Source: Caldibacillus thermoamylovorans
Lineage (GTDB): Bacteria; Bacillota; Bacilli; Bacillales; Caldibacillaceae
Assembly (NCBI RefSeq): GCF_000751775.1
Contig: NZ_CCRF01000035.1
Span: 117,489-181,488 of the forward strand
DNA: 64,000 nucleotides
Reading direction: 5' to 3'
The notes beneath the pieces were generated by a model. That model did no database searches. It worked only from the letters and a program-made list of their open reading frames with translations, and was not told the DNA's origin. Positions 26,905 to 35,999 of this stretch are shown in pieces (position 1 is the first letter of the stretch; each line of letters starts with the position of its first letter). A program made the translations under genes and the position numbers.

Positions 26905-28236
26905 TTCAACTATTTCCGGACAGGTGGCGAAATGGATATGGGTAAATCCCGCAACCAGATTTCTAGATTGGTAGCCCTCGTGTTTTTTGCCATATGTACT
27001 TTCTGTTTCATATGCATAAGGGACATCCCTGCTTGGAATGTAAACAGCGTAATGAAATTCATGTCCTCTTGCTGTTAATCCGTCTGTTAAAATAGGATTC
27101 CCGTTCATCCCCTTTATTTCTCGATATCCAATTGCCGCTAATCGGTTTTGCATAACGGTTTTTCCCGGAATCGCCCCAACCATTTCAAATCGGTTCCCAT
27201 CATGTGTTTCAATTGCTTCTGTTAAAAACATAAAACCACCACATTCTGCAAGGGTTGGTATTCCGTCAGCTATCGCCATTTTTACTGATTGTTTAACTAC
27301 TGTTTGTTCTGATAAATTTTTTGCAAATTGTTCCGGAAAACCTCCTCCAATATAAAGACCGTCCACATTATCGGGAACTGTTTCTCCATTTAACGGTGAG
27401 AAAAAAGAAAGCTTTGCCCCAAATGATTCCAGTAGATCCAAATTTTCTTGATAATAGAAATGAAAGGCCGCATCTTTTGCAACGGCGATGTTCACCTTTT
27501 TTTCACACTTTACATCAAAAATTGAAGAACCTGTCTTCGTAATTGCCGGTACTTCTGCTAGTTGAGTCAGTAAATTCAAATCAATCGTTTTCGCAACAAT
27601 TTCACCAAGTTTTTCAAAAAAGCTGTTTAAATCGCCTCTTTCAATAGAGGGAATTAGACCTAAATGCCGTTCCGGAAGAGATATATCAATCTCACTATTT
27701 ACATAACCAATGACAGGAATTTGGCATTCTTTTTCAATGGCTGTTTTGACAAGGTGAAAATGCCCCTCTCCACCGACACGATTTGCGATAACACCAACAA
27801 TGTTTGCCTTCTCTGTAAAAGCTTGAAACCCTTTCACAACAGCCGCTGCACTCCTCGCCATACTCCCACAATCGACAACAAGAATTACCGGGCAATTCAA
27901 AAGGGTACTAATTTCTGCTGTACTTCCTACATCCGATTCCGGCGAATGTCCATCAAAAAATCCCATTACTCCTTCGATAACGGAAATATCTGCGTCTTCA
28001 CTTGCCCGTAAATAAATTTCCTTTAACAAATCTTTTCCGAACATCCAACTATCCAAATTTCTTGAAGGCCGGCCTGTTACGGCGGTATGGTAAGTCGGAT
28101 CAATGTAATCCGGCCCGCATTTAAAACCTTGAACTTGCCAATTTCTTTTTCGCAGTGCCGCCATAAGTCCAATCGTTATCGTTGTTTTGCCGACACCGCT
28201 TCCAGTCCCGGCAATCACAATTCTTTTTGCAGCCAT
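26872..28236 (-). CDS. cbiA: Cobyrinic acid a,c-diamide synthase
   Basis: The 454-residue enzyme amidates cobyrinate (side chains a and c) with glutamine and ATP in cobalamin synthesis. The N-terminal DTBS-like ATPase domain begins IVIAGTGSGVGKTTITIGL (P-loop), with FKCGPDYIDPTYH shortly after. The C-terminal class-I glutaminase domain shows GGGFPEQFA and the catalytic Cys in LAECGGFMFL. Length fits CbiA/CobB. The gene is isolated from other cob/cbi genes in this window, with only the BtuF-like gene beside it, and I found no cobalamin riboswitch upstream. It may act on salvaged intermediates, or the remaining genes may lie elsewhere. Confidence 0.88.
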   Translation of the reverse strand: MAAKRIVIAGTGSGVGKTTITIGLMAALRKRNWQVQGFKCGPDYIDPTYHTAVTGRPSRNLDSWMFGKDLLKEIYLRASEDADISVIEGVMGFFDGHSPESDVGSTAEISTLLNCPVILVVDCGSMARSAAAVVKGFQAFTEKANIVGVIANRVGGEGHFHLVKTAIEKECQIPVIGYVNSEIDISLPERHLGLIPSIERGDLNSFFEKLGEIVAKTIDLNLLTQLAEVPAITKTGSSIFDVKCEKKVNIAVAKDAAFHFYYQENLDLLESFGAKLSFFSPLNGETVPDNVDGLYIGGGFPEQFAKNLSEQTVVKQSVKMAIADGIPTLAECGGFMFLTEAIETHDGNRFEMVGAIPGKTVMQNRLAAIGYREIKGMNGNPILTDGLTARGHEFHYAVYIPSRDVPYAYETESTYGKKHEGYQSRNLVAGFTHIHFATCPEIVENFIALCRTWR

Positions 28237-28634
28237 CTATTCACATCCCTTTTCGTTTTTCATTTCACCAACATTCCACTCATTATAAACAATTTGAAAA
28301 ACGAATGATCAATAATAGGTTAGTAGCGATACTTATAAACGCTTACTTTTACATAACAATCACTTGCCATAGTCTACACCGTTTTCCTCACAAAATGCTA
28401 TCGCTATATAAACGGGTATATCATGCTTATATACATTATACGTTTTTTCCACTGCCAGATAAATGTTTCTTTTTTATTCATTTCATAAATATTTGCTGTA
28501 TTCTGGTAGCAAAAGTTGTCCACCAACTTGAAAAATGTATTTTAAAAAACAATAATTCTTGTGTATCCTCGAACAAATTGGTAAGTTTTAAATATATACC
28601 ATTTTTCACAGAATAGGAAAGGAGGGCCCCCGGC
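28237..28634. other. Divergent intergenic region between cbiA and the kinase-like gene
   Basis: About 400 bp of AT-rich DNA. I looked for a B12-box riboswitch on the cbiA side and did not find the conserved words. Promoters for both flanking genes must lie here but none stands out. Short frames in it lack ribosome binding sites. Confidence 0.4.
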
Positions 28635-29447
28635 TTGAGTTTGTTCCGTCCGATTCGTAAAGTTATTCAATTTTTTGTTGATAAATCGTTGGCACCGGGT
28701 GTTCATATCGATAACCGCTATCAAATTATCAAATTACTCGGTTCCAGTAGTTTTGGTCTGGTGTACAAATGTAAAGATTTACAAAAAAATCAAATGGTTG
28801 CTGTCAAACAACTGCGTCCCACTAAGCAAAAGTTCAAAAAGGAAGTTGCCCTTTTCAATCGGGAAATTTGCATGCTTGAACAATTAAACCATAAGGCACT
28901 ACCAAAATTGTTGCATTCTTTTTCAGGTAATCTCGGACATTTTTATGTCATGGAATATATTGACGGGAAAAATATGGAAGAAGTAATTTTTGAAGAAAAA
29001 CGTGTGTACGATGGAAAAGCGGCATTGGAATTTATTCGTGCGTTGACGGAAGCGGTAGGGTATCTCCATCGCCACGAAATATACCACGGTGATTTAAGAA
29101 TTCCAAACATTATGCTAAGAGAAGAAAAACCGGTTATAATTGATCTCGGTCTGGCTTACGGGGAAAAAGAAGATTTTGTGGCACGAAATCTCTCATCCAT
29201 TTTAAAATCAAAAAAGACTCAGGAAGAAAGGAAACAAGATGATTATCATGATTTAGGCGACCTATTATTATTCCTTCTATATACAACTTTTGAAAAGAAA
29301 CATAAAAAAGCCCTCCCCTGGACAGAAGAGCTTCAACTCCATCATTCAACGACCAATCTGCTAAAACGGCTGCTCGGAATTGATGTACCTTATTCATCGA
29401 TTAATGAAATTTTGGAGGATATCGATGTCGCTATAGAAAAGTTATGA
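28635..29447 (+). CDS. Serine/threonine protein-kinase-like protein (YbdM-like)
   Basis: A 270-residue Hanks-type kinase fold with no membrane helix. The glycine loop is LLGSSSFGLVYKC, the ATP lysine is in VAVKQLR, the catalytic loop is HGDLRIPNIM (Asp and Asn kept, but the usual HRDLKxxN lysine is replaced by Arg) and the metal motif is DLG instead of DFG. The activation segment is short and followed by an acidic KQDDYHDLGDLL helix. The start is a TTG 8 nt after GGAGGG; no ATG fits. It resembles B. subtilis YbdM. The residues needed for phosphotransfer look mostly intact, so activity is plausible but unproven. Confidence 0.75.
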   Translation: MSLFRPIRKVIQFFVDKSLAPGVHIDNRYQIIKLLGSSSFGLVYKCKDLQKNQMVAVKQLRPTKQKFKKEVALFNREICMLEQLNHKALPKLLHSFSGNLGHFYVMEYIDGKNMEEVIFEEKRVYDGKAALEFIRALTEAVGYLHRHEIYHGDLRIPNIMLREEKPVIIDLGLAYGEKEDFVARNLSSILKSKKTQEERKQDDYHDLGDLLLFLLYTTFEKKHKKALPWTEELQLHHSTTNLLKRLLGIDVPYSSINEILEDIDVAIEKL

Positions 29448-29639
29448 ACTGCTGCGATACTTTTTCCTTTTAAAATAGTCGCTTCCCTTATACGGGTTGT
29501 GACTATAACGACGTTTGCTGCTGCTACCGAAAAAAGATGAATGGCCGTGGCGGTGTCGACTGCTGCTGCCAAAATGGGCATGATGTCTTCGTCTGCTGCT
29601 GGAGTGTGAGCCTAACAAATGTTTTAAAATCCTCTTCAA
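29442..29639 (-). CDS. Basic His/Ser/Arg-rich repeat peptide convergent with the kinase
   Basis: The 65-residue, strongly basic peptide is built of about four degenerate 14-residue repeats, each opening with GS (GSHSSSRRRHHAHF, GSSSRHRHGHSSFF, GSSSKRRYSHNPYK, then GSDYFKRKKY). It has a GGGAGG ribosome binding site 7 nt before a TTG start. Its 3' end overlaps the end of the kinase-like gene by 6 nt in convergent orientation. I know of similar short, low-complexity hypothetical proteins in Bacillus but no assigned function. The many Ser residues make it an obvious candidate substrate of the adjacent kinase, which is inference only. Confidence 0.55.
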   Translation of the reverse strand: MKRILKHLLGSHSSSRRRHHAHFGSSSRHRHGHSSFFGSSSKRRYSHNPYKGSDYFKRKKYRSSS

Positions 29640-29760
29640 TATTCATCCTCCCTTCTCAAAATAAATCCCTATATAAACACTTACGATTGTAAGTCCATGT
29701 TGGTTTCAAAAAATTTACTATTTCCACGATGTTTTTTTATTAATCATCCAAAACGACAAA

Positions 29761-29787
29761 TTTACAGAATCTTAACAAACCTTAACA
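29761..29787 (+). promoter_or_regulatory. Pho boxes (PhoP binding repeats) upstream of pstS
   Basis: Three direct repeats, TTTACA (29761-29766), TTAACA (29772-29777) and TTAACA (29782-29787), are spaced 10-11 bp apart. They match the TT(A/T)ACA repeats bound by PhoP in Bacillus. The pst operon is therefore likely induced by phosphate starvation. Confidence 0.85.
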
Positions 29788-29869
29788 AACCATTTATACC
29801 AAGTTAATTTTTCCCCTTTATTGTTAGTTATGTAAGATAAACAAGCAAATTTCTTAGGGGGAAACGAAA

Positions 29870-30847
29870 ATGAAAAACTATAAGAAACTGGCATTATCTG
29901 CACTCATCACGGGAGCGGTACTACTAACTGCATGCGGACCTCAAGAAGGAACGAGTGGAAACGAATCAGGATCAAATGGAAATAAAGCTTCAGAACAATC
30001 CGATCAACAACTGAAAGGAACCGTTGCAGTGGACGGATCTTCTACTGTTTTTCCGATTATGGAAGCGGTCGTTGAAGAATACAATATGAATCAACCGAAT
30101 GTAAAAGTTTCTGTCGGTATGTCCGGTACTGGCGGCGGATTTGAAGCCTTTGCTGCCGGAGAAACCGATATTTCTAATGCCTCCCGTCCGATAAAAGACG
30201 AAGAAAAAGCGGCATTAGAAAAAGCAGGAATTGAATATACGGAATTTGAAATTGCCTATGACGGCTTATCAGTCGTTGTGAATAAAGATAATGACTGGGT
30301 TGACTATTTAACAGTTGATGATTTGAAAAAGATTTGGGTGGAAGATGGTACGACAAAAAAATGGTCTGATATTCGTGATGGCTGGCCGGAAGAAGAAATC
30401 AAATTTTATTCACCGGGTACTGACTCCGGTACATTTGATTATTTCGATGAAGTTGTTTTGGACGGACAACCAATTGTTGAAAAAGCCACTTTGTCAGAAG
30501 ATGATAACACACTTGTTACCGGTGTAACCGGAGATAAAAACGCCATTGGCTATTTCGGTTATGCTTACTATGCTGAAAACAAAGATCAATTAAAAGTAGT
30601 CCCGATTGATAACGGGAATGGAGCAGTTGAACCGACAAATGAAACGGTTGAAAGCGGCAAATACACTCCACTCTCCCGTCCGCTTTACATTTATGTAAAA
30701 AATGAATCCTTGTCAAAACCTGAAGTTTATGATTTTGTAAAATTTGCTCTTGAAAACGCAGGAACCCTATCTGAAGAAGTTGGCTATGTCAGCTTGCCGA
30801 AAGAAAAATATGATAAAGCTTTATCAACGCTTGAAGATTTAAAATAA
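29870..30847 (+). CDS. pstS: Phosphate ABC transporter substrate-binding lipoprotein
   Basis: The 325-residue secreted protein begins with a lipoprotein signal peptide ending in the lipobox LTAC (Cys22), followed by a Ser/Gly/Glu-rich linker. It then has the PstS fold with phosphate-binding words VAVDGSSTVFPIMEA, GMSGTGGGFEAF and SPGTDSGTFDYF. It captures phosphate outside the membrane for PstCAB. The start has a TAGGGGG ribosome binding site. Three Pho boxes lie about 85-110 bp upstream. It is followed by a stem-loop and then pstC, pstA and pstB. Confidence 0.95.
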   Translation: MKNYKKLALSALITGAVLLTACGPQEGTSGNESGSNGNKASEQSDQQLKGTVAVDGSSTVFPIMEAVVEEYNMNQPNVKVSVGMSGTGGGFEAFAAGETDISNASRPIKDEEKAALEKAGIEYTEFEIAYDGLSVVVNKDNDWVDYLTVDDLKKIWVEDGTTKKWSDIRDGWPEEEIKFYSPGTDSGTFDYFDEVVLDGQPIVEKATLSEDDNTLVTGVTGDKNAIGYFGYAYYAENKDQLKVVPIDNGNGAVEPTNETVESGKYTPLSRPLYIYVKNESLSKPEVYDFVKFALENAGTLSEEVGYVSLPKEKYDKALSTLEDLK

Positions 30848-30862
30848 AGAAAATAATCAAAG

Positions 30863-30935
30863 TGGGACAATCCCGGAGATATAAAGCAAAAAGGATAACA
30901 TGTTTAGAGCTTTTCGATTTGGGAGGATTGTCCCA
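30863..30935 (+). terminator. Long stem-loop between pstS and pstC
   Basis: TGGGACAATCC (30863-30873) pairs perfectly with GGATTGTCCCA (30925-30935) across a 51-nt loop, with no strong T-run. As in other pst operons, it probably protects the abundant pstS transcript and lowers downstream expression rather than fully stopping transcription. Confidence 0.7.
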
Positions 30936-30964
30936 ACTTGTTATGGATGAAAGGGGTTTTCAAC

Positions 30965-31906
30965 ATGTCCTCGCAAAAATATGCTGCAACATTATCGGTT
31001 CAAGAAATGATCGCAAAAAAGAAACGACAAAGAAAAAATTGGAGCGAAAAGATCATGCCGGTGATCTTACAGTTGACAGCGATTATTTCTGTATTAACCA
31101 CACTTGGTATCCTTTTTACACTACTTGTTGAAACTTTTGCCTTCTTTAAAGATGTTTCATTAAAAGAGTTTATTACCGGTAACACCTGGTATCCTTTTTC
31201 TGAACCTGGTCAATATGGAATTATGCCGTTAATATCCGGAACACTCAGGATTACCGGTATTGCCATCCTCGTAGCAGTTCCAATCGGTCTTGCCGCGGCC
31301 ATTTATTTAAGTGAATTTGCATCGGACAAAGTGAGAAGAGTTATTAAACCGGTTTTGGAAGTGCTGGCCGGAATTCCAACGATTGTATATGGATTTTTTG
31401 CGTTAACATTTGTCACACCAATTTTACAAAAAATAATTCCTTCATTGGAAATTTTTAATGCACTAAGTCCGGGGATAGTGATTGGGATTATGATTATCCC
31501 GACAATTGCCTCCCTTTCCGAAGATGCATTAGGTTCTGTTCCAATAGCGATTCGAGAAGGGGGCCTCGCTTTAGGCGCAACCAAGCTAGAGGTGACGTTG
31601 AAAGTTGTTCTTCCTGCAGCCGTATCCGGGATTGTTGCTTCGATTGTTCTTGGGATTTCCCGTGCCATCGGTGAGACGATGATTGTCTCTATTGCCGGAG
31701 GTTCGACACCAAATCTTGGTCTAGATATAACCGGTTCCGTTCAAACAATGACTGCCTATATCGTCCAAGTTGCTCAAGGTGATGCAGGTTACGGAACTAC
31801 GATTTATTACAGTATATATGCGGTCGGTTTTGCACTCTTTATTTTTACATTAATCATGAATCTGCTTGCCCAGTGGATTTCAAACCGGGTTAAGGAGGAT
31901 TATTAA
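30965..31906 (+). CDS. pstC: Phosphate ABC transporter permease PstC
   Basis: A 313-residue membrane protein with six helices and the family EAA region (REGGLALGATKLEVTLKVVLP). It pairs with PstA to form the phosphate channel. The ATG at 30965 follows AAAGGGG with proper spacing; a TTG 27 nt upstream in frame has no ribosome binding site. Residues 1-30 are a basic cytoplasmic tail. It is expressed from the pst operon. Confidence 0.93.
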   Translation: MSSQKYAATLSVQEMIAKKKRQRKNWSEKIMPVILQLTAIISVLTTLGILFTLLVETFAFFKDVSLKEFITGNTWYPFSEPGQYGIMPLISGTLRITGIAILVAVPIGLAAAIYLSEFASDKVRRVIKPVLEVLAGIPTIVYGFFALTFVTPILQKIIPSLEIFNALSPGIVIGIMIIPTIASLSEDALGSVPIAIREGGLALGATKLEVTLKVVLPAAVSGIVASIVLGISRAIGETMIVSIAGGSTPNLGLDITGSVQTMTAYIVQVAQGDAGYGTTIYYSIYAVGFALFIFTLIMNLLAQWISNRVKEDY

Positions 31907-31959
31907 TTTGCTGATCATTTGCCGTAATTTCTGCAGCTTTGCCAAGGAGGTATACACCA

Positions 31960-32838
31960 ATGAAACTGATTGACCAGGAGCAAGTCATTCGTCGCATGAA
32001 ACCAAGATTATTTCGTAATACATTTTTTAAATATTTATTTCTTTTAGCAACTGGATTATGTCTCATTGTTTTAGCGGTTTTATTTGGTCGAATTTTTATA
32101 CAAGGTTTGCCGTACTTAGATTGGCAATTCATGAACAGTTTACCATCCAGAAAACCGGAAGAGGCCGGAATTTATACGGCACTAAATGGAACCATTTGGC
32201 TGATGGTGGTTGTGGTACCGGTCACGATGATTTTAGGAGTCGGTGCGGCAATTTATTTGGAAGAATATGCAAAAAAGAACCGTTTTACCACATTTATCCA
32301 AGTCAATATCTCGAATTTGGCCGGTGTTCCTTCTGTTGTATATGGCTTATTAGGGTTAACTTTATTCGTCCGCACTTTTGCTTTCGGTAAAAGCGTTTTG
32401 GCAGCCGGATTGACGATGAGTTTGTTAGTTTTACCGGTGATTATCGTATCTGCCCAGGAAGCGATCCGAGCTGTGCCGAGCAGTTTTAGGGAAGCCTCAT
32501 ACGCCATGGGGGCAACAAAATGGACGACAATTTTGCGGGTTGTCTTACCGGCATCCTTACCGGGGATATTAACGGGATCCATCCTTGCCTTATCACGTGC
32601 GATTGGGGAAACAGCACCACTTGTTGTTCTCGGTATTCCACTATTTTTAGCCTTTTTGCCAAATTCGGTTTTTGATGAATTCACGGCATTACCGATGCAA
32701 ATCTACAACTGGACATCCCGCCCGCAAGATGAATTCCATGCATTGGCAGCAGCCGGAATTATCGTATTATTAGCGTTGTTAATCGTTATGAATTCGGTCG
32801 CCATCATGATTCGAAATAAATTTTCCAAACGGTATTAA
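31960..32838 (+). CDS. pstA: Phosphate ABC transporter permease PstA
   Basis: The 292-residue second permease subunit has about six helices and the EAA region REASYAMGATKWTTILRVVLP. The ATG at 31960 is selected because AAGGAGG lies just upstream, while an in-frame TTG at 31939 precedes that site. Gene order and spacing (about 50 nt from pstC, 60 nt to pstB) show a single operon. Confidence 0.93.
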   Translation: MKLIDQEQVIRRMKPRLFRNTFFKYLFLLATGLCLIVLAVLFGRIFIQGLPYLDWQFMNSLPSRKPEEAGIYTALNGTIWLMVVVVPVTMILGVGAAIYLEEYAKKNRFTTFIQVNISNLAGVPSVVYGLLGLTLFVRTFAFGKSVLAAGLTMSLLVLPVIIVSAQEAIRAVPSSFREASYAMGATKWTTILRVVLPASLPGILTGSILALSRAIGETAPLVVLGIPLFLAFLPNSVFDEFTALPMQIYNWTSRPQDEFHALAAAGIIVLLALLIVMNSVAIMIRNKFSKRY

Positions 32839-32898
32839 CAGTGCTTGAAGATTGGTGTTTTGTGAACTTTACGTATTTTAAAAAAGGAGGTTTTTATA

Positions 32899-33714
32899 AT
32901 GGCAATTTTGGTTGAAATGAGGAAAGAAGAATTAATGATAGAGCAACCAGAGGTCAATAAAGAAGAGGTTTACCAAACAAAGGATTTGAACTTATGGTAT
33001 GGGGATAATCATGCACTAAAACATATTAATCTGGATATTTTTGAAAATGAAATTACAGCTATTATCGGTCCGTCCGGATGCGGAAAATCAACCTTTATTA
33101 AAACATTGAACCGGATGGTCGAGCTTGTTCCGGCCGTAAAAACATCCGGGGAAATATACTATCGCGGCAGGAACATTTTCGATAAAAACTATGAAGTAGA
33201 GGAATTAAGAACCCGAGTCGGTATGGTTTTTCAAAAGCCAAACCCATTTCCTAAATCAATTTATGATAATATCGCCTATGGTCCACGTATCCATGGCATT
33301 AAAGATAAAAAAATTCTGGATGAAATTGTTGAAAAAAGTTTGCGGGGGGCGGCCATTTGGGATGAAGTAAAAGATCGGCTGAAGGAAAATGCTTACGGTT
33401 TGTCAGGTGGTCAGCAACAACGACTTTGTATTGCCAGATGTCTTGCCATTGAGCCGGATGTTATCTTGATGGATGAACCGACTTCCGCTCTTGACCCGAT
33501 TTCAACATTGAAGGTGGAAGAACTTATTCAAGAATTGAGAAAAAACTTCAGTATCATTATCGTCACCCACAATATGCAGCAAGCGGCACGGATTTCGTAT
33601 AAAACTGCATTTTTCCTGAACGGTGAAGTTATTGAGTATGACCAAACGAATAAAATTTTTTCAACACCTAGTGATAAACGGACGGAAGATTATATTACCG
33701 GACGATTTGGCTGA
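32899..33714 (+). CDS. pstB: Phosphate ABC transporter ATP-binding protein
   Basis: The 271-residue ATPase carries Walker [10 protein letters not shown], signature [15 protein letters not shown] and Walker [14 protein letters not shown]. The PstB-typical [19 protein letters not shown] is also present. It drives phosphate import with PstSCA. The ATG follows AAAGGAGG. The N-terminus has about 20 extra polar residues before the ABC domain. No phoU gene follows, and only one pstB copy is present, unlike B. subtilis, which has two. Confidence 0.95.
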   Translation: MAILVEMRKEELMIEQPEVNKEEVYQTKDLNLWYGDNHALKHINLDIFENEITAIIGPSGCGKSTFIKTLNRMVELVPAVKTSGEIYYRGRNIFDKNYEVEELRTRVGMVFQKPNPFPKSIYDNIAYGPRIHGIKDKKILDEIVEKSLRGAAIWDEVKDRLKENAYGLSGGQQQRLCIARCLAIEPDVILMDEPTSALDPISTLKVEELIQELRKNFSIIIVTHNMQQAARISYKTAFFLNGEVIEYDQTNKIFSTPSDKRTEDYITGRFG

Positions 33715-33855
33715 TATAATAGGTGATATTCTTCATCCGGAGGCGCCGTTTCAATCCTTTTTTTAAAAACCATTTTTGTAGAGTAGATCATGAGTGCTGT
33801 ACTACTATTGTTTGCTTAGATTTTCACTAGACTAATCTTAAGTTGACAGTAAAAA

Positions 33856-33898
33856 CCCCAGAAAGCCCCGTTGTTAAGGCATTTTCTGCGGGTTTTTT
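33856..33898 (+). terminator. Terminator of the pst operon
   Basis: ACCC(C)AGAAA pairs with TTTTCTG(C)GGGT, followed by a run of six T. Confidence 0.7.
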
Positions 33899-33945
33899 AG
33901 TGCCAAAAATTGCGTACTTTTTTGACCTGCTATAAAATTTTTTTA

Positions 33946-34050
33946 GCTAATAGGAAAGTATAAATTTTTCAATTTCTACTTTCCTAACGCATAAGTGCAA
34001 CTACGGCTCTGCTCTCGCCTAAAGGCTCGGCAATCGCCGAGTTTTCTTTA
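33946..34050 (+). repeat. Two-hairpin dispersed element (family A), copy 1
   Basis: The element begins GCTAATAGGAAAGTA. AGGAAAGTA pairs with TACTTTCCT around an AT loop, then ACGCATAAGTGC leads to a second hairpin CTCGGC-AATC-GCCGAG followed by TTTTCTTTA, which looks like a terminator. Near-identical copies lie at 50467-50571 and 58765-58868, with diverged ones near 42330 and 44166. Confidence 0.9.
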
Positions 34051-34308
34051 TTCTTTTGTCCCTTGCTTGATGAGATATCGAGGCTAGATTTTTACTAGAA
34101 TAATCCTTCTGTTTTTAATATAATTTTAAAAAAGATGAGTCGAATAATCCGTTTGCTCTTGCGCTATTGGCCGGCCAGTACCACGCCAAAACAAGAACAA
34201 CCCCCGAGGAACGGTACACATATAAATGAAAACTCACAGAAATAACATCTATCTCGTTTCAAAAAATGATAAGATAAAAGGAAAACGCTTGATTTGGAGA
34301 TTTTGCCG

Positions 34309-35187
34309 ATGAGAAGCTCGTATTTAGAAATTCGCAAGGACCATAATGAATTTCCAATGGATTGCTTTTTAAATAGTGGGGATATGACATTGCTCCCCCA
34401 CTGGCATAAAGAAATAGAAATCATTTATGTGAAAAACGGAACACTGAACGTTGGGATCAATGATACTATTTTCACCATGCAGGAGGGGGAAGTAAGAATT
34501 ATTAATGGTGGGGAGGTCCACTACTATCTTTCCTCCCCCGATAGCGAAAGAATCGTGCTTATGTTTGACATCTCATTTTTTAAAGACATGAGATTAATCA
34601 ACAACGAAGAGCTTTCCATGCTTGATATCTTTAACGGCATTGAAAAGTCCAGTCTTTCATGGCCGGGAAAAATTAAACAAAAAATCGAGGAGCTAATTCA
34701 AGAAATCTATTTAGAAATGGTGAATAAAGACAGGGGATATTTATTTGCCATCAAAGCAAAAATGTATGAAATGATTGTTACTTTGTATCGCAATGTTTAT
34801 CAAGATATTTCACCGAATGAATTGAAATCGGAGCTGGTTTCCAACCCAAAATCATTTGTTGAGTCTTTAAGTAAAATTTTTGCATATATTGAAGAATATT
34901 ATCAACAGAAAATTACATTGGATGACATCGCTCGCCATATGGGCTTTAACGCTCAATATTTTTCCCGTTATTTTAAAAGATTAACAGGACAAACCTTTGT
35001 GAAATTTTTAAATGATTACCGTTTAAATAAAGCAAAGTGGCTGTTGTTAAATGAGGATCTGCCAATTATTGAAGTGGCTGAACAAGCCGGTTTTAGCAGT
35101 GTCAAAACATTTCATCATTTATTTAAAACCAAATTTGGAACTTCACCTTTAAAATATAAAAAGTCAAAATACGGGAATAACATATAA
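34309..35187 (+). CDS. AraC-family transcriptional regulator
   Basis: The 292-residue protein has an N-terminal cupin sensor domain (LLPHWHKEIEIIYVKNG, residues about 30-100) and a C-terminal double helix-turn-helix AraC domain (residues about 190-290) with HMGFNAQYFSRYFKRLTGQ and AEQAGFSSVKTFHHLFK. The ATG at 34309 fits TTGGAG better than the upstream TTG at 34294. It precedes the ThuA/Gfo-Idh/isomerase cluster on the same strand, separated by a terminator, and is the likely sugar-responsive activator of it. Confidence 0.87.
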   Translation: MRSSYLEIRKDHNEFPMDCFLNSGDMTLLPHWHKEIEIIYVKNGTLNVGINDTIFTMQEGEVRIINGGEVHYYLSSPDSERIVLMFDISFFKDMRLINNEELSMLDIFNGIEKSSLSWPGKIKQKIEELIQEIYLEMVNKDRGYLFAIKAKMYEMIVTLYRNVYQDISPNELKSELVSNPKSFVESLSKIFAYIEEYYQQKITLDDIARHMGFNAQYFSRYFKRLTGQTFVKFLNDYRLNKAKWLLLNEDLPIIEVAEQAGFSSVKTFHHLFKTKFGTSPLKYKKSKYGNNI

Positions 35188-35200
35188 ATTTTCCAGGAAG

Positions 35201-35252
35201 AAAAAGACCTAACAGTTTTGTATGCTAAATGTACAGAAACTAGGTCTTTTTT
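35201..35252 (+). terminator. Terminator between the AraC gene and thuA-like gene
   Basis: AAAAAGACCTA pairs with TAGGTCTTTT, ending in six T. The following ribosome binding site lies only a few bases on, so read-through or attenuation of the downstream genes is possible. Confidence 0.8.
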
Positions 35253-35268
35253 GATTGGAGAGAATGAG

Positions 35269-35994
35269 ATGATTAGGGTTACTGTTTGGAATGAATATCG
35301 TCATGAGCGGCACAACTCGGAGGTAAAAGCAGTTTATCCAGAAGGAATTCACGGCCAAATTGCATCATTTTTACATGAGGCCGGGTTTGGTGTGAAAACG
35401 GCTACATTGGATGAACCGGAGCATGGCTTAACAAGTGAGGTATTAGATCATACCGATGTTTTGATTTGGTGGGGACATATGGCACATCATGAGGTAGATG
35501 ATCAAATCGTGGAGAAAGTGAAACAGCGGGTATTAAACGGTATGGGCTTAATTGTACTTCACTCCGGTCACTTTTCAAAAATCTTTCAATCGCTAATGGG
35601 AACAAGCTGTAATTTAAAATGGCGGGAAGCGGGGGAGAAAGAACGATTATGGGTAATTAGTCCAGGTCATCCAATCGCTGAAGGAATCCCCGAATATATC
35701 GAAATTGACCACGAAGAAATGTATGGGGAGCACTTTGATATTCCGGAACCGGATGAGGTCATTTTTACAAGCTGGTTTGCAGGCGGGGAGGTGTTTCGGA
35801 GTGGTTGTACATTTAAGCGGGGAAATGGAAAAATCTTTTATTTCCGTCCGGGACATGAAACTTATCCGACCTATTATCATAAACAAGTTCAACAGGTTAT
35901 TATCAATGCCGTGAAGTGGGCAAAGCCGGTTAAACGCAGTTACCCGGTCTACGGAAATGCAAAACCGCTTGAAAAAATTTTATCCGAGGAGTGA
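35269..35994 (+). CDS. ThuA-domain protein (trehalose-utilisation-like)
   Basis: The 241-residue protein has the class-I glutaminase-like ThuA fold, with [24 protein letters not shown] and [12 protein letters not shown] segments shared by ThuA proteins. In Sinorhizobium ThuA works with ThuB on keto-sugars from trehalose. Here it is the first of five co-directional genes with two isomerases and two Gfo/Idh oxidoreductases, fitting a role in oxidised-sugar catabolism. The ATG at 35269 (after GGAGAGAATGAG) is the start; an upstream frame runs through the terminator and is rejected. The stop overlaps the initiation region of the next gene. Confidence 0.82.
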   Translation: MIRVTVWNEYRHERHNSEVKAVYPEGIHGQIASFLHEAGFGVKTATLDEPEHGLTSEVLDHTDVLIWWGHMAHHEVDDQIVEKVKQRVLNGMGLIVLHSGHFSKIFQSLMGTSCNLKWREAGEKERLWVISPGHPIAEGIPEYIEIDHEEMYGEHFDIPEPDEVIFTSWFAGGEVFRSGCTFKRGNGKIFYFRPGHETYPTYYHKQVQQVIINAVKWAKPVKRSYPVYGNAKPLEKILSEE

Positions 35995-35999
35995 TGTTT

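Larger units (their letters stand above)
33715..34308 (+). other. Intergenic region after pstB
   Basis: The stretch holds a terminator (33856-33898), a copy of the two-hairpin element (33946-34050), and two similar AT-rich words (around 33819 and 34084, both reading AGATTTT-ACTAGA-TAATC with small changes) that flank them as diverged direct repeats. The promoter of the AraC-type gene must lie near its end. Confidence 0.5.

Noticed and set aside
26629..26974. Two similar small proteins on the plus strand over the duplicated cbiA end
   Set aside because: They are two copies of the same frame in the 121-bp duplication, antisense to cbiA, with no convincing start signal.
28237..28634. Cobalamin riboswitch upstream of cbiA
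   Set aside because: The conserved B12-box words are not found on either strand.
35218..35268. Longer start for the ThuA-like gene
   Set aside because: The extra 17 codons run through the terminator hairpin of the AraC gene. The ATG at 35269 has its own ribosome binding site.
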